Both the position numbers and the translations under genes were made by a program. DNA of 64,000 nt from JAZLIT01 sp045617525 (GTDB lineage: Bacteria; Bacillota; Bacilli; Bacillales_A; Planococcaceae): contig JAZLIT010000217.1 of assembly GCA_045617525.1 (NCBI GenBank), positions 1 to 64,000 of the forward strand, in the 5' to 3' direction. Of this stretch, positions 35,153 through 44,688 are shown in pieces (the stretch's first letter is position 1; every line of letters begins with the position of its first letter). The notes under the pieces are model-generated. The model searched no databases, had not been told where the DNA came from, and was given only the letters and a program-made list of their open reading frames with translations.

Positions 35153-35644
35153 ATGACAATTAAAATTACGAATGGTATTTTAAATCTAGCGGAATTACAG
35201 CAAAAAACAGATCAGGCGGTGTTTGATTATATTGATTCAAAGCCAAACTGGGAAAAGGCACATACAATTTTAGATGACCTTTTAGAAGGAACGACAAAGT
35301 ACTTTATTGAATATGTAAAGAAGAATGATGATCAATTACCAAAAGTTTCATCATACTGGGTTCTATTTATAGAAATAAATGCAAAATTAATTTACTTTGC
35401 GACCCTTGCATTAAAAAATTGCACCCAAAAGTCAAAAAGTATCACGAATGACCTGTTAGCAAATAGATTTGAAATTGCCTCAAAATGTCTTACTAATATC
35501 GAATTAGAAGAGAGTGAATTGTTTTTACAAGAAATAAAATTGAGTTTTGAATTAGTGGCTGTAGATACAATCTTTGAAGGTATGAAAGCACGTACAGTTG
35601 AAGATTGTTTAAATGAATTTTATGAGTTCGCAAAAGTATATTAA
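35153..35644 (+). CDS. Unknown helical protein (163 residues)
   Basis: I do not recognise this protein. It looks all-helical and soluble, with segments AELQQKTDQAVFDYIDSK, SSYWVLFIEINAKLIYFATL and ELEESELFLQEIKLSFELVA. The ATG at 35153 follows GAAGAGGTGG. It sits 179 bases after another unknown gene on the same strand, in an insertion relative to the B. subtilis order. Confidence 0.7.
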   Translation: MTIKITNGILNLAELQQKTDQAVFDYIDSKPNWEKAHTILDDLLEGTTKYFIEYVKKNDDQLPKVSSYWVLFIEINAKLIYFATLALKNCTQKSKSITNDLLANRFEIASKCLTNIELEESELFLQEIKLSFELVAVDTIFEGMKARTVEDCLNEFYEFAKVY

Positions 35645-35701
35645 CGGTTCTTAAGTGGATAGGTAGGTACAACGATGTTGCTCACGAATAATTGGCAAAT
35701 T

Positions 35702-35753
35702 AAAAAGACATATATACACGTGTTTAAGAGCACGTTCATATGTCTTTTTTTTA
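35702..35753. terminator. Terminator between unknown gene and rarA
   Basis: AAAAGACATAT pairs with ATATGTCTTTT, with an inner ACGTG/CACGT pairing, followed by TTTT. It can serve both convergent genes. Confidence 0.85.
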
Positions 35754-35784
35754 TTTATGACTAAAATTAGTGGGTCGGCAGGGG

Positions 35785-37071
35785 TTAGGATTCATTCGAG
35801 AAGTTTTTAAGTCTATCGTAAATCGCTGCCATCCGTTTTTCTTCGCCAGCAATTACGGGTTTATAAAATTCCGATCCAACTAAGGAATCCGGTAAATATT
35901 GTTGCTTTACCCAACCCCCAAAAGTACCGATTGGGGTGTTATGAGGGTAAACATAACCGCCATGGCCAAGTACGGCTGCGCCTGCGTAATGTGTATCTTT
36001 TAAATGGTTTGGAATGGGTTCTGTCTGACCTTGAGAAATAGTAGCGATTGCTGCATCAAGAGCTTTATAGGCCGAATTTGATTTATCACTCAAGCACATT
36101 TCTACTACTGCTGTAGCTAAAGGGATGCGTGCTTCCGGCATGCCTAATTTTACGGCCGCTTCTGTGGCAGCATATACATGTGCACCTACAGCTGGATTAG
36201 CAAGTCCAACATCCTCATACGCCATGACAAGTAAGCGGCGACATACCGAAATTAAATCACCACTCTCTAATAAATGAGCTAAATAATAAAGTGCAGCGTT
36301 TGTATCACTTCCGCGTACTGATTTTTGAAGGGCTGACAATAAATTATAGAAGTGTGAACCACCTTTATCTCCGAAAACACCAATCCGTTTTGCTAGAGCC
36401 TCTATTGCAATGTCGCTAAAAATTGTTACGCCATTTTTTTCGTCTGATGCGTAATAAACCGATTCAAGTAGAGTCAATGCTTTTCTAGCATCGCCATTAC
36501 TTGCTTCAGCAAGCGCTGTAATTTGCGCTTCGGAAACATCAATATCTAAGTTACCAAGTCCACGTGCTTTATCCTTTAATCCACGCATTAGTAACTCAAT
36601 AATATCTTCTGTAGAAAGCCGTTCAAGCTGCAAAATTTCCCCGCAACGTGAACGAATTGCAGGGTTCACATCATGAAATGGATTGGCGGTTGTAGCACCG
36701 ATTAATACGATGGAGCCATTTTCGACATATGGTAGTAGAGTATCCTGTTGTAATTTATTGAAGCGATGTATCTCATCTAAAAAGAGGAGAACTTTTCCAC
36801 TCATACGTGCGTCCATTACGACTTGATCAATATCCTTCTTCCCTGCCTGCGTTGCATTAAGCGCGAAGTAAGGGAGTTTTGATGAACCTGCAATAGCGTT
36901 AGCAATCGAAGTTTTTCCAACGCCGGGTGGTCCATATAATAGCATTGATGGTACATGCCCATTTTCAATCATTTTATAGAGCGGCGTATTTATGCCGATA
37001 ATCTCTTTTTGACCCACAATATCAGTTAAAGTTTGTGGGCGCATTTTGTAGGCTAAAGGTTCATTTTGCAT
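35785..37071 (-). CDS. rarA: Replication-associated recombination ATPase RarA (MgsA)
   Basis: This is an AAA+ protein of the clamp-loader clade that acts at stalled forks. The 428 residues have Walker A GPPGVGKTSIA, Walker B LFLDEIHRF, sensor 1 IGATTANPFHDVNPAIRSR and the C-terminal DTHYAGAAVLGHGGYVYPHN region. The ATG at 37071 has GGAGGA nine bases upstream; the open frame to 37098 contains that site and is unlikely. It is divergent from cymR. Confidence 0.95.
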   Translation of the reverse strand: MQNEPLAYKMRPQTLTDIVGQKEIIGINTPLYKMIENGHVPSMLLYGPPGVGKTSIANAIAGSSKLPYFALNATQAGKKDIDQVVMDARMSGKVLLFLDEIHRFNKLQQDTLLPYVENGSIVLIGATTANPFHDVNPAIRSRCGEILQLERLSTEDIIELLMRGLKDKARGLGNLDIDVSEAQITALAEASNGDARKALTLLESVYYASDEKNGVTIFSDIAIEALAKRIGVFGDKGGSHFYNLLSALQKSVRGSDTNAALYYLAHLLESGDLISVCRRLLVMAYEDVGLANPAVGAHVYAATEAAVKLGMPEARIPLATAVVEMCLSDKSNSAYKALDAAIATISQGQTEPIPNHLKDTHYAGAAVLGHGGYVYPHNTPIGTFGGWVKQQYLPDSLVGSEFYKPVIAGEEKRMAAIYDRLKNFSNES

Positions 37072-37200
37072 GTCGGCAGTTCCTCCAAACATTCTCAAAT
37101 TTCGTATCTTTTCTTCTATAATAGAGTATTTACACCTTGAATAAAAGGAGTTGTGTTATACTAAGTGTATAAGATTGACTAGACTAATTGAGGTGTTATA

Positions 37201-37620
37201 ATGAAAATTTCTACTAAGGGTCGTTACGGATTAACGATTATGATTGAACTAGCGAAACACTACGGTGAAGGACCGATTCCGCTGCGCCAAATTGCGGCAG
37301 AAAAAGACCTTTCAGAGGCTTATTTAGAGCAGTTAGTATCGCCTCTACGGAATGCAGGGTTGGTGAAAAGCGTACGTGGTGCATACGGTGGATATATGCT
37401 AGCTGATTTACCGGTAAATATTTCAGCAGCAGATGTTATTCGTGTCTTAGAAGGACCGATTCAGCCAGTAGAAGGTATTGAAAATGAGGAAGCACCACAG
37501 CGTGAGCTATGGATGCGCATTCGTGATGCAGTTAAAAATGTATTAGATACAACGTCATTAGACGATTTAGCAAAACATACAGGCGATAAGTCAGATGATG
37601 GGTACATGTTCTATATTTAA
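37201..37620 (+). CDS. cymR: Cysteine-metabolism repressor CymR (Rrf2 family)
   Basis: CymR represses sulfur-uptake and cysteine genes together with CysK. The 139 residues open MKISTKGRYGLTIMIELAKH with an Rrf2 winged helix (AYLEQLVSPLRNAGLVKSVRGAYGGY). There is no cysteine at all, so it cannot hold the Fe-S cluster of IscR or NsrR, which supports CymR. The position before iscS-mnmA matches B. subtilis. Confidence 0.94.
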   Translation: MKISTKGRYGLTIMIELAKHYGEGPIPLRQIAAEKDLSEAYLEQLVSPLRNAGLVKSVRGAYGGYMLADLPVNISAADVIRVLEGPIQPVEGIENEEAPQRELWMRIRDAVKNVLDTTSLDDLAKHTGDKSDDGYMFYI

Positions 37621-37649
37621 GTGTACGTTTAAAGGAGTTAATGAACACA

Positions 37650-38792
37650 ATGAATACAATTTATCTTGACCATGCTGCAACATCACCGGTAGCGCCAGAA
37701 GTCGTGAAGGAAATGATGCTAGCAATGGAGCAAGTATATGGAAATGCATCAAGCATTCATGCTCCTGGTCGTGAAGCGAGAAAGCAATTGGATGCAGCGC
37801 GCCTTCAATTAGCTAGGACGATTCATGCTAATCAAAATGAAATTATTTTAATGAGCGGTGGAACAGAGGCAGATAACACGGCCATATTTGGTACGGCTTA
37901 TGCACGCCATTCAGAGGGTAAACATATAATTACGACTCAAATTGAGCATCATGCAGTATTGCATGCATGTGAAAAGTTGGAGCGCGAGGGCTTTGAAGTA
38001 ACCTATCTTCCGGTTGATACTAAAGGACAGGTTTCTGTAGATGCTATCAAGGCTGCTTTACGTGAGGACACGATTTTAGTGACAATTATGTATGGCAATA
38101 ATGAAGTTGGCACAATTCAACCTATTTTGGAAATTGGAGAACTTTTAAAAGACCACAATGCTACATTCCATACGGATGCGGTACAGGCTTTTGGTGTGAT
38201 TGAGCTTGATGTACAGCGATTACATGTTGATTTATTAAGCGTTTCTGCGCATAAAATTAACGGTCCAAAAGGGATTGGATTCCTCTATGTGAAACAGGGC
38301 ACGAAGCTTGGCACGATGATTTTTGGTGGTTCGCAAGAGAAAAAGCGCCGTGCAGGTACGGAAAATATTCCAGCTGCTTTAGGTTTTGCGAAGGCTGCGA
38401 CAATAGCAACTGAAACACGTTTGCAAAAAGTAGAACGTTATAATGGTTTTAAGCAGCTTTTAATCGGACAATTTATTGAGTCGGGTATTGATTTTAAAGT
38501 GAATGGGCATCAACACGATGTACTTCCGCATGTCCTAAACGTAACGTTTAAGGGGACAGATGTGGAATCTTTTTTAATTAATTTAGATATGGCCGGTGTT
38601 TATGTATCAAGTGGATCAGCTTGTACGGCGGGTTCGATTGATCCATCACATGTACTAGTTGCCATGTTTGGGAAAGCTGCGCCTGAGCTACGTAGTTCTA
38701 TTCGCTTTAGCTTCGGCCAAGGCTTAACAGATGAACTTATTGTTGAAGCGGGTCAAAGAACGGTAGAAATTATTAAACGATTAGTGAAATAA
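37650..38792 (+). CDS. iscS: Cysteine desulfurase (IscS/YrvO type)
   Basis: A PLP enzyme that takes sulfur from cysteine. The 380 residues have the PLP-binding histidine region TTQIEHHAVLHACEK, the Schiff-base lysine in LLSVSAHKINGPKGIG, and the persulfide cysteine in SSGSACTAGS. The ATG at 37650 (MNTIYLDHAATS) agrees with family N-termini; the ATG at 37641 is only three bases from AAAGGAG. It lies 62 bases before mnmA, so it is the likely sulfur donor for MnmA. Confidence 0.95.
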   Translation: MNTIYLDHAATSPVAPEVVKEMMLAMEQVYGNASSIHAPGREARKQLDAARLQLARTIHANQNEIILMSGGTEADNTAIFGTAYARHSEGKHIITTQIEHHAVLHACEKLEREGFEVTYLPVDTKGQVSVDAIKAALREDTILVTIMYGNNEVGTIQPILEIGELLKDHNATFHTDAVQAFGVIELDVQRLHVDLLSVSAHKINGPKGIGFLYVKQGTKLGTMIFGGSQEKKRRAGTENIPAALGFAKAATIATETRLQKVERYNGFKQLLIGQFIESGIDFKVNGHQHDVLPHVLNVTFKGTDVESFLINLDMAGVYVSSGSACTAGSIDPSHVLVAMFGKAAPELRSSIRFSFGQGLTDELIVEAGQRTVEIIKRLVK

Positions 38793-38854
38793 AATAAGTA
38801 AATGCCTCGCGCCTTTTACGCGATCGGATTTATAAATTGAAAAGGTGAATAATT

Positions 38855-39976
38855 ATGATCGAAACAAGAGATCCATCACAAATTCGCGTTGTGGTTGGAA
38901 TGAGCGGAGGTGTCGATTCATCAGTTGCTGCGCATTTATTAAAAGAGCAGGGCTATGATGTGATCGGGATCTTTATGAAAAACTGGGATGACACGGATGA
39001 ATTTGGCGTATGTACAGCAACAGAGGATTACGAAGATGTAATCGCAGTGTGTAACCAAATCGGCATCCCGTACTATGCAGTTAACTTTGAACAACAATAT
39101 TGGGATAAGGTGTTCTCTTATTTCCTAGAGGAATATAAAGCAGGACGTACACCAAATCCAGATGTAATGTGTAATAAAGAAATAAAATTCAAGGCATTCC
39201 TTGAACATGCAATGAACCTAGGTGCGGATTATTTAGCGACAGGTCACTATGCTCGTGTTGAACAACGTGACGATGAAACATTCATGTTGCGCGGCGTTGA
39301 TAATAACAAGGATCAAACTTACTTCCTAAATCAATTATCACAAGACCAATTAAAGCATGTCATGTTCCCGATCGGCCATTTACCAAAGCCGGAAGTACGT
39401 AAAATTGCAGAAGCAGCAGAACTTGCGACAGCGAAGAAAAAGGATTCAACAGGGATTTGCTTCATTGGTGAACGTAATTTTAAGGAGTTTTTAAGTAAAT
39501 TCTTACCAGCCCAACCAGGAAGAATGGAAACATTTGATGGTGAAGTAAAGGGCAAGCATGACGGGTTAATGTATTACACATTAGGCCAACGTCATGGTCT
39601 GGGTATTGGTGGCGACGGCGAGCCTTGGTTTGTGCTTGGGAAAGATCTTGAACGTAATGTTTTATATGTTGGACAAGGGTTCCATCATGAGAAGCTCTAT
39701 TCAACATCTTTGTCGGCAGTTCAAATGAGCTTTTGTTCAAATGAGCCCAAACCAGTGAAATTTAGCTGCACTGCTAAATTCCGTTACCGTCAGGAAGATT
39801 CACCAGTTGAGGTGGAAATGCGTGAAGATGGAACAGCTCTTATTACATTTGCTGAGCCACAGCGCGCGATTACGCCAGGACAAGCGGTCGTGTTATATGA
39901 CGGTGAAGTTTGCCTAGGTGGCGGTACGATTGATGAAGTATTTAAAGATGAAGTTAAATTAACATATGTAGGTTAA
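38855..39976 (+). CDS. mnmA: tRNA-specific 2-thiouridylase MnmA
   Basis: MnmA makes 2-thiouridine at U34 of Lys, Glu and Gln tRNAs. The 373 residues have the PP-loop GMSGGVDSSVAAHLL, the first catalytic cysteine in NPDVMCNKEIKF, and the second in STGICFIGERNF. An AAAGGTG site precedes the ATG. Confidence 0.97.
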   Translation: MIETRDPSQIRVVVGMSGGVDSSVAAHLLKEQGYDVIGIFMKNWDDTDEFGVCTATEDYEDVIAVCNQIGIPYYAVNFEQQYWDKVFSYFLEEYKAGRTPNPDVMCNKEIKFKAFLEHAMNLGADYLATGHYARVEQRDDETFMLRGVDNNKDQTYFLNQLSQDQLKHVMFPIGHLPKPEVRKIAEAAELATAKKKDSTGICFIGERNFKEFLSKFLPAQPGRMETFDGEVKGKHDGLMYYTLGQRHGLGIGGDGEPWFVLGKDLERNVLYVGQGFHHEKLYSTSLSAVQMSFCSNEPKPVKFSCTAKFRYRQEDSPVEVEMREDGTALITFAEPQRAITPGQAVVLYDGEVCLGGGTIDEVFKDEVKLTYVG

Positions 39977-39989
39977 AAACAAGGGTGGG

Positions 39990-40021
39990 GCGCTTCTAAC
40001 TTAGAAGCGTCGATCTTTTTA
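39990..40021 (+). terminator. Terminator after mnmA
   Basis: CGCTTCTAA pairs with TTAGAAGCG, followed by TCGATCTTTTT. It lies directly before the yrrB-like gene. Confidence 0.75.
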
Positions 40022-40039
40022 TGTATAGAGGTGGAAAGA

Positions 40040-40705
40040 ATGACAATCGACTATAATGAACTAGGTATTAAAGCCTTCCAAGAAAAACGCTATGAGGATG
40101 CAGCGCAAGCCTTCACAAATGCGATTGAAGTAGATCCAGAAAATGCGGTTGGCTATGTTAATTTCGGTAATTTATTAGCGGCAATGAATGATTTAGAACG
40201 TGCAGAACGCTTCTTTCAAAAGGCGATTACAGTTGAAGAGGGTGCTGCGACAGCATATTACGGCTTAGCAAACCTATACTACAACAGTGATCGTTTTACA
40301 GAGGCAGCAAAGCTTTATCAAAAATCAATCGACCACGGCATTGAAGGGGCAGATGCTTACTTTATGCTTGCGAAATGCTTCGAGCGTGAAGAACAATTTA
40401 AATTAGCATTACCATTTATGCAACGTGCGGCAGAGCTTGCTCCGAATGACTTGCAAATTCGACTTTCTTACGGGATTTTAATGTGCTCGTTAGAAATGTT
40501 TGAGTATGCTGAAAAAGAGCTGAAGTTTGTCATTGATGAAGATTGGAATAATGCAGACGCGCATTATAATTTAGGGGTTTTATACGCAGTTTCAACGCAA
40601 GACACCGACATTGCGCTATATCACTTAAAACAGGCGTTCACATTACAGCCTGAGTTCGATCAAGCGCGTTATATTCACGACATGATTTTACAACGCAATA
40701 ACTAG
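40040..40705 (+). CDS. yrrB: Tetratricopeptide-repeat protein (YrrB-like)
   Basis: This 221-residue soluble protein is made of about six TPR units: for example GIKAFQEKRYEDAAQAFTNA, then YVNFGNLLAAMNDLERAERF, then YFMLAKCFEREEQFKLALPF. Such proteins are interaction scaffolds; the partner is not known. The ATG at 40040 follows AGAGGTGG. The position between mnmA and recD2 matches yrrB of B. subtilis. Confidence 0.9.
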   Translation: MTIDYNELGIKAFQEKRYEDAAQAFTNAIEVDPENAVGYVNFGNLLAAMNDLERAERFFQKAITVEEGAATAYYGLANLYYNSDRFTEAAKLYQKSIDHGIEGADAYFMLAKCFEREEQFKLALPFMQRAAELAPNDLQIRLSYGILMCSLEMFEYAEKELKFVIDEDWNNADAHYNLGVLYAVSTQDTDIALYHLKQAFTLQPEFDQARYIHDMILQRNN

Positions 40706-40724
40706 GCTACTTGCCTTGAATTAA

Positions 40725-40767
40725 AAAAATGCTATTCAGCTCTTTTTATGAGATGGATAGCATTTTT
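40725..40767. terminator. Bidirectional terminator
   Basis: AAAAATGCTATTCAGCTC pairs with GAGATGGATAGCATTTTT. It separates yrrB (+) from the convergent unknown gene (-). Confidence 0.88.
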
Positions 40768-40780
40768 GCATAATTAGCGA

Positions 40781-41071
40781 TTATTCTACTTCTACTAAAG
40801 CTTCAAGTTTATAGCGTGCGTTGAATTCACTTAAGAAAATTTCTAAATCAATATTCGTGATGATAAAGGGCTCTTTTTCATAATCTTGCAGAAGGCTACA
40901 CGTAGCTTTTAGTGATTTAGAAAACTCAAGTAGCATCATTTCGTTTTCTAGCATTACTTTAATTTCTTGTGATTCATCATGTAAATTAATGCGGAAGTAT
41001 TTTCCGTCGATAATACGCTCTAAATTTGTGGTTTTAAATGGAAAGATGGTATTTTTATAAATAATATTCAT
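40781..41071 (-). CDS. Unknown 96-residue protein downstream of hisA-like gene
   Basis: I do not recognise this protein (MNIIYKNTIFPFKTTNLERI onward). It is soluble and acidic near the end (KLEALVEVE), without cysteine pairs or membrane segments. The ATG at 41071 is 5 bases after the stop of the hisA-like gene, with AAAGGA upstream inside that gene's end, so the two are almost certainly co-translated. A functional link to the HisA-like enzyme is possible but unproven. Confidence 0.7.
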   Translation of the reverse strand: MNIIYKNTIFPFKTTNLERIIDGKYFRINLHDESQEIKVMLENEMMLLEFSKSLKATCSLLQDYEKEPFIITNIDLEIFLSEFNARYKLEALVEVE

Positions 41072-41076
41072 TGATT

Positions 41077-41835
41077 TTATCCTTTCTGACAATAGCGTAC
41101 TGCTTCGTCGTAAGAAAAATCCCCGCCGAAAAGTGAAAGTGCGCTTCCAATTGTTATATGTAATTTTCCGTCACTTAATTCTTCAAAAAGCTTTAAATCC
41201 TCAAGGGAACGAACGCCACCTGCATATGTTGTGGGAATTGAAGTCCATGCAGCCAAATCACGAATTAAATCTGTTTGCATGCCGCCTTTTTTTCCTTCTA
41301 CGTCAACAGCGTGGATTAATAGCTCATCACAATAGTTTTCAATCATTTGAATCGATTTTTTATTGACAATAAATGAACTCCATTTCGTCCACTTATCTGT
41401 TACAACATACCATTCGCCATCTTTTTTACGGCAGCTTAAATCAATGACGATATGTTTCTTACCAACAGCCTTAACTAATTGCTCAAGACGCGTTAAATCA
41501 AATTGCCCATCATGAAAAATATAAGAAGTGACAATAACGTGCGATGCGCCTAAATCAATATAATAGGGTGCGTTGTCAGCGTTGATTCCGCCGCCGATTT
41601 GTAAACCGTTCGGATAGGCTTGTAATGCTTGCTCTGCAGCGAGCTCATTACCTGCGCCAAGCATAATGACGTGACCACCTGTTAAATGGTCGCGCTTAAA
41701 AAGTTTTGCAAAGTATCCGGCCTCTTCAGTTGCCACGAAGTTTTCGATTACGTCCCGATGCTCATAGCCGAGGGTACTTCCGACAATTTGTTTTACTTTT
41801 CCAGCATGCAAATCAATGCAAGGTCTAAACTGCAT
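41077..41835 (-). CDS. hisA: HisA-family isomerase resembling eukaryotic HIS6
   Basis: HisA isomerises ProFAR to PRFAR in histidine synthesis. The 252 residues form a beta/alpha barrel with FRPCIDLHAGKVKQIVGSTL, LQIGGGIN, IDLSCRKKDGEWYVVTDKW, AVDVEGKKGG, TYAGGVRSLEDLK and TIGSALSLFGG. The combination SCRKxDGxWxVVTxKW, VDVEGKxGG and GSALxxFGG recalls eukaryotic HIS6 rather than typical bacterial HisA. No other his gene is in the window. The start at 41835 (MQFRPCID) has AAGGA about ten bases upstream; the open frame to 41925 lacks similarity. Activity is inferred. Confidence 0.85.
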   Translation of the reverse strand: MQFRPCIDLHAGKVKQIVGSTLGYEHRDVIENFVATEEAGYFAKLFKRDHLTGGHVIMLGAGNELAAEQALQAYPNGLQIGGGINADNAPYYIDLGASHVIVTSYIFHDGQFDLTRLEQLVKAVGKKHIVIDLSCRKKDGEWYVVTDKWTKWSSFIVNKKSIQMIENYCDELLIHAVDVEGKKGGMQTDLIRDLAAWTSIPTTYAGGVRSLEDLKLFEELSDGKLHITIGSALSLFGGDFSYDEAVRYCQKG

Positions 41836-41981
41836 ATCTCTCAAGTCCTTCCAAGTTGTGTAATAAAAATTATCATACCATGTTCTCTTCATTTTACCCA
41901 CCATCATTTTAGCCGCGTGGGACAAGTGAACGTAAGTATGATAAAATATGGCTTATTCAGTAGTAGAAAGGAGCGATTGTG

Positions 41982-44486
41982 ATGCCGCATAATCCTGGTT
42001 TATTTGAGCTTAATAAATTATTTATTGTTGGCCGTCCAATCGTGTCGATATTTCATAATGAAGTAAATATGTACTCGATTGTACGTGTAAAAATACATGA
42101 AACAAATCTTCAATACGAAGAAAAGGAAATTATCGTTGTTGGCTATTTTCCGAAATTACATGATGAGGACACGTATCGATTTACAGGTATGACGAAATCG
42201 CATCCGAAATACGGCATACAATTTCAAATTGAAACATTTGAAAAAATCGTTCCTGCAACAGAACAGGGGATTGTTCATTATCTATCAAGCGATTTATTCC
42301 CTGGAGTAGGAAAGAAAACGGCAGAGACAATAGTAGAAAAGCTAGGTGTTGATGCGTTAACGCTCATTTTAAATGACCCGAATGCGCTCGATGCAGTGCC
42401 AAGACTAGCTACAGAAAAAAAGCTAGCGATTAGACAAGCTATAGAGGAAAATTTAGGTCTGGACCGCATCATGATTCATTTGAATGGATGGGGATTTGGT
42501 CCGCAACTTGGAATGAAAATTTATCAAATGTATCGTGAGGAAACGGTTGAAAGGTTAACTGAAAATCCATATCGCTTAATTGAGGATGTGGAGGGCGTTG
42601 GCTTTGGGCGAGCAGATGAATTAGGCGAGAAATTAGGTATGGTTGGCAATCATCCAGACCGTATTAAAGCAGCTATTTTTCATGTACTTACAAATGCTTC
42701 TCTATCAGAAGGTCATGTGTACGTTGAGGCAGAGCAAATTTTACCGCATGTAAAGCAAATACTTGAACAGAGCCAACGTATTGAAATTCCATTCGACGCT
42801 ATATCACAAGCATGTATTGATATGCGAAATGAAGGGAAAATTTGTGGAGAAGAAATGCGACTTTACTTACCATCACTTTATTTTAGTGAGGTAGGGATCG
42901 CGTCAAAGATTCTGCAATTACGTGAAAAAAATAAAGATAGCCAAAGCTTTTCGTCGGATGAAATACGCAAGGCGATAGGTGAAGCAGAAGAGCGACTGAG
43001 CGTAGAGTATGCAACAACGCAGGCACAAGCAATTGAATCGGCTTTAAACAGTGCGGTAATGATTTTAACGGGTGGCCCTGGTACAGGGAAAACAACGGTA
43101 ATTAAAGGGCTCGTTGAAGTGTATTCAGAGTTACATGGTTTATCATTAGATCCACTTTATTATGCTAAAAAAGAAGAAGCATTTCCGATTGTGCTTGCCG
43201 CTCCAACTGGACGTGCTGCAAAGCGTTTGGCTGAGTCAACAGGATTACCTGCAATGACGATTCATAGATTGCTGGGCTTTACTGGTCAAGAAAAGGGTAA
43301 AGATGAGGAAAATGCGCGCGAAGTGGAAGGGAAGCTAATTATTATCGATGAAATGTCGATGGTGGACACGTGGCTTGCACATCAGCTTCTAAAAAGTTTG
43401 AATGATGATGTACAAGTTGTTTTTGTTGGCGATCAGGATCAGCTACCTCCAGTCGGTCCGGGTCAAGTACTGAAGGATCTATTGGCATCTAAGCAAATAC
43501 CTATCGTTGAGCTGACTGATGTTTACCGACAAGCGGAGGGCTCAACGATCATTGAAATTGCGCATCAAATTAAAAAGGGTATCGTTCCGGCAACGTTAAC
43601 GGATCGTACAGCAGATCGTTCATTTATTAAAGCATCTGGCGATCAAGTAGCTAATGTTGTGACTCAGGTCGTAAAAGGTGCGTTGGCAAAGGGGCAATCA
43701 GTCCGTGATGTGCAGGTACTAGCTCCGATGTATAAAGGACCAGCAGGGATTGATGCGTTAAATAAGAAAATACAAGAGCTTGTTAATCCAAATGATGGTT
43801 CGCGTAAAGAAATCGTTTTTATGGATACGATATACAGAATCGGTGATAAAGTACTTCAACTCGTGAATCAACCGGATAAAAATGTATTCAACGGTGATAT
43901 GGGTGAAGTGATTTCTATTTTAAAAGCGAAGGAAACGATTGAAAAGCAGGATTTATTAATTGTTTCTTATGATGGTATTGAAGTGGAATATCAGCGTAGT
44001 GATTTAAATCAAATTACATTAGCCTACTGTTGCTCTATTCATAAATCCCAAGGTTCCGAATTTCAGACGGTTATTATGCCGGTAGTGCGTGGCTATTCGA
44101 AAATGCTTCGCCGTAACTTACTATATACAGGGATTACACGTGCAAAAAGTTTCTTGATTTTATGTGGAGAGCCAGATGTTTTGGCAAATGGACTAGCGAA
44201 GACAGATGATCTTATGCGTTTGACGAGCTTAAAGGTTCGATTAAATTCGGCCGAAGCCATTACTCAACTTCCTGTTAAAAATGTACTTCCTAATGAAACT
44301 AAACAAGAAAATAAAAAAGAGCCAAAAGAACAACCGAAAGAACTATACAATGTAGTTCAGGAGCAATTGTTCGTGAGTGGAGATACGGCTTCTATGCCAT
44401 TTTTAGACGCAAAGACTGCTATTCAAATTCATCCCATGATAGGAATGGAAAATGTTACACCTTATCAATTTCTAAACGAAAAATAA
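41982..44486 (+). CDS. recD2: ATP-dependent 5'-3' DNA helicase RecD2 (YrrC)
   Basis: An SF1B helicase without RecBC partners, involved in repair and replication-fork progress. The 834 residues have an N-terminal OB-like region and helix-hairpin-helix (GVGKKTAETIV), Walker A LTGGPGTGKTTV near 360, Walker B LIIIDEMSMVD, motif III VGDQDQLPPVGPG, and motif VI region LLYTGITRAK. AAAGGAG precedes the ATG at 41982 by eight bases. A variable acidic-basic tail covers about residues 775-805. Confidence 0.95.
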   Translation: MPHNPGLFELNKLFIVGRPIVSIFHNEVNMYSIVRVKIHETNLQYEEKEIIVVGYFPKLHDEDTYRFTGMTKSHPKYGIQFQIETFEKIVPATEQGIVHYLSSDLFPGVGKKTAETIVEKLGVDALTLILNDPNALDAVPRLATEKKLAIRQAIEENLGLDRIMIHLNGWGFGPQLGMKIYQMYREETVERLTENPYRLIEDVEGVGFGRADELGEKLGMVGNHPDRIKAAIFHVLTNASLSEGHVYVEAEQILPHVKQILEQSQRIEIPFDAISQACIDMRNEGKICGEEMRLYLPSLYFSEVGIASKILQLREKNKDSQSFSSDEIRKAIGEAEERLSVEYATTQAQAIESALNSAVMILTGGPGTGKTTVIKGLVEVYSELHGLSLDPLYYAKKEEAFPIVLAAPTGRAAKRLAESTGLPAMTIHRLLGFTGQEKGKDEENAREVEGKLIIIDEMSMVDTWLAHQLLKSLNDDVQVVFVGDQDQLPPVGPGQVLKDLLASKQIPIVELTDVYRQAEGSTIIEIAHQIKKGIVPATLTDRTADRSFIKASGDQVANVVTQVVKGALAKGQSVRDVQVLAPMYKGPAGIDALNKKIQELVNPNDGSRKEIVFMDTIYRIGDKVLQLVNQPDKNVFNGDMGEVISILKAKETIEKQDLLIVSYDGIEVEYQRSDLNQITLAYCCSIHKSQGSEFQTVIMPVVRGYSKMLRRNLLYTGITRAKSFLILCGEPDVLANGLAKTDDLMRLTSLKVRLNSAEAITQLPVKNVLPNETKQENKKEPKEQPKELYNVVQEQLFVSGDTASMPFLDAKTAIQIHPMIGMENVTPYQFLNEK

Positions 44487-44505
44487 AAGTAAAAATGTGT
44501 GAAAT

Positions 44506-44545
44506 AAAGCGTTATTCATTGATTAAAAATGAATAACGCTTTTGA
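44506..44545 (+). terminator. Terminator after recD2
   Basis: AAAGCGTTATTCATT pairs with AATGAATAACGCTTT, then TGATTTGG. It has few terminal Ts but a strong stem. Confidence 0.75.
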
Positions 44546-44688
44546 TTTGGAGCAATATAAAGAAACGGAATTACTAGTTGAAATTTTTGATAAATAAGAA
44601 AAATCTTTTTTTAAAGTATTTACCTTACGCTGTGATAACATATATCAATCATCAGACATTTGAAGTCGAATGTCATTAGTTGTAAACC

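Noticed and set aside
41836..41925. N-terminal extension of the hisA-like gene
   Set aside because: HisA proteins start close to the CIDLHAG strand, so 30 further residues are not expected. This stretch likely holds the divergent promoters.
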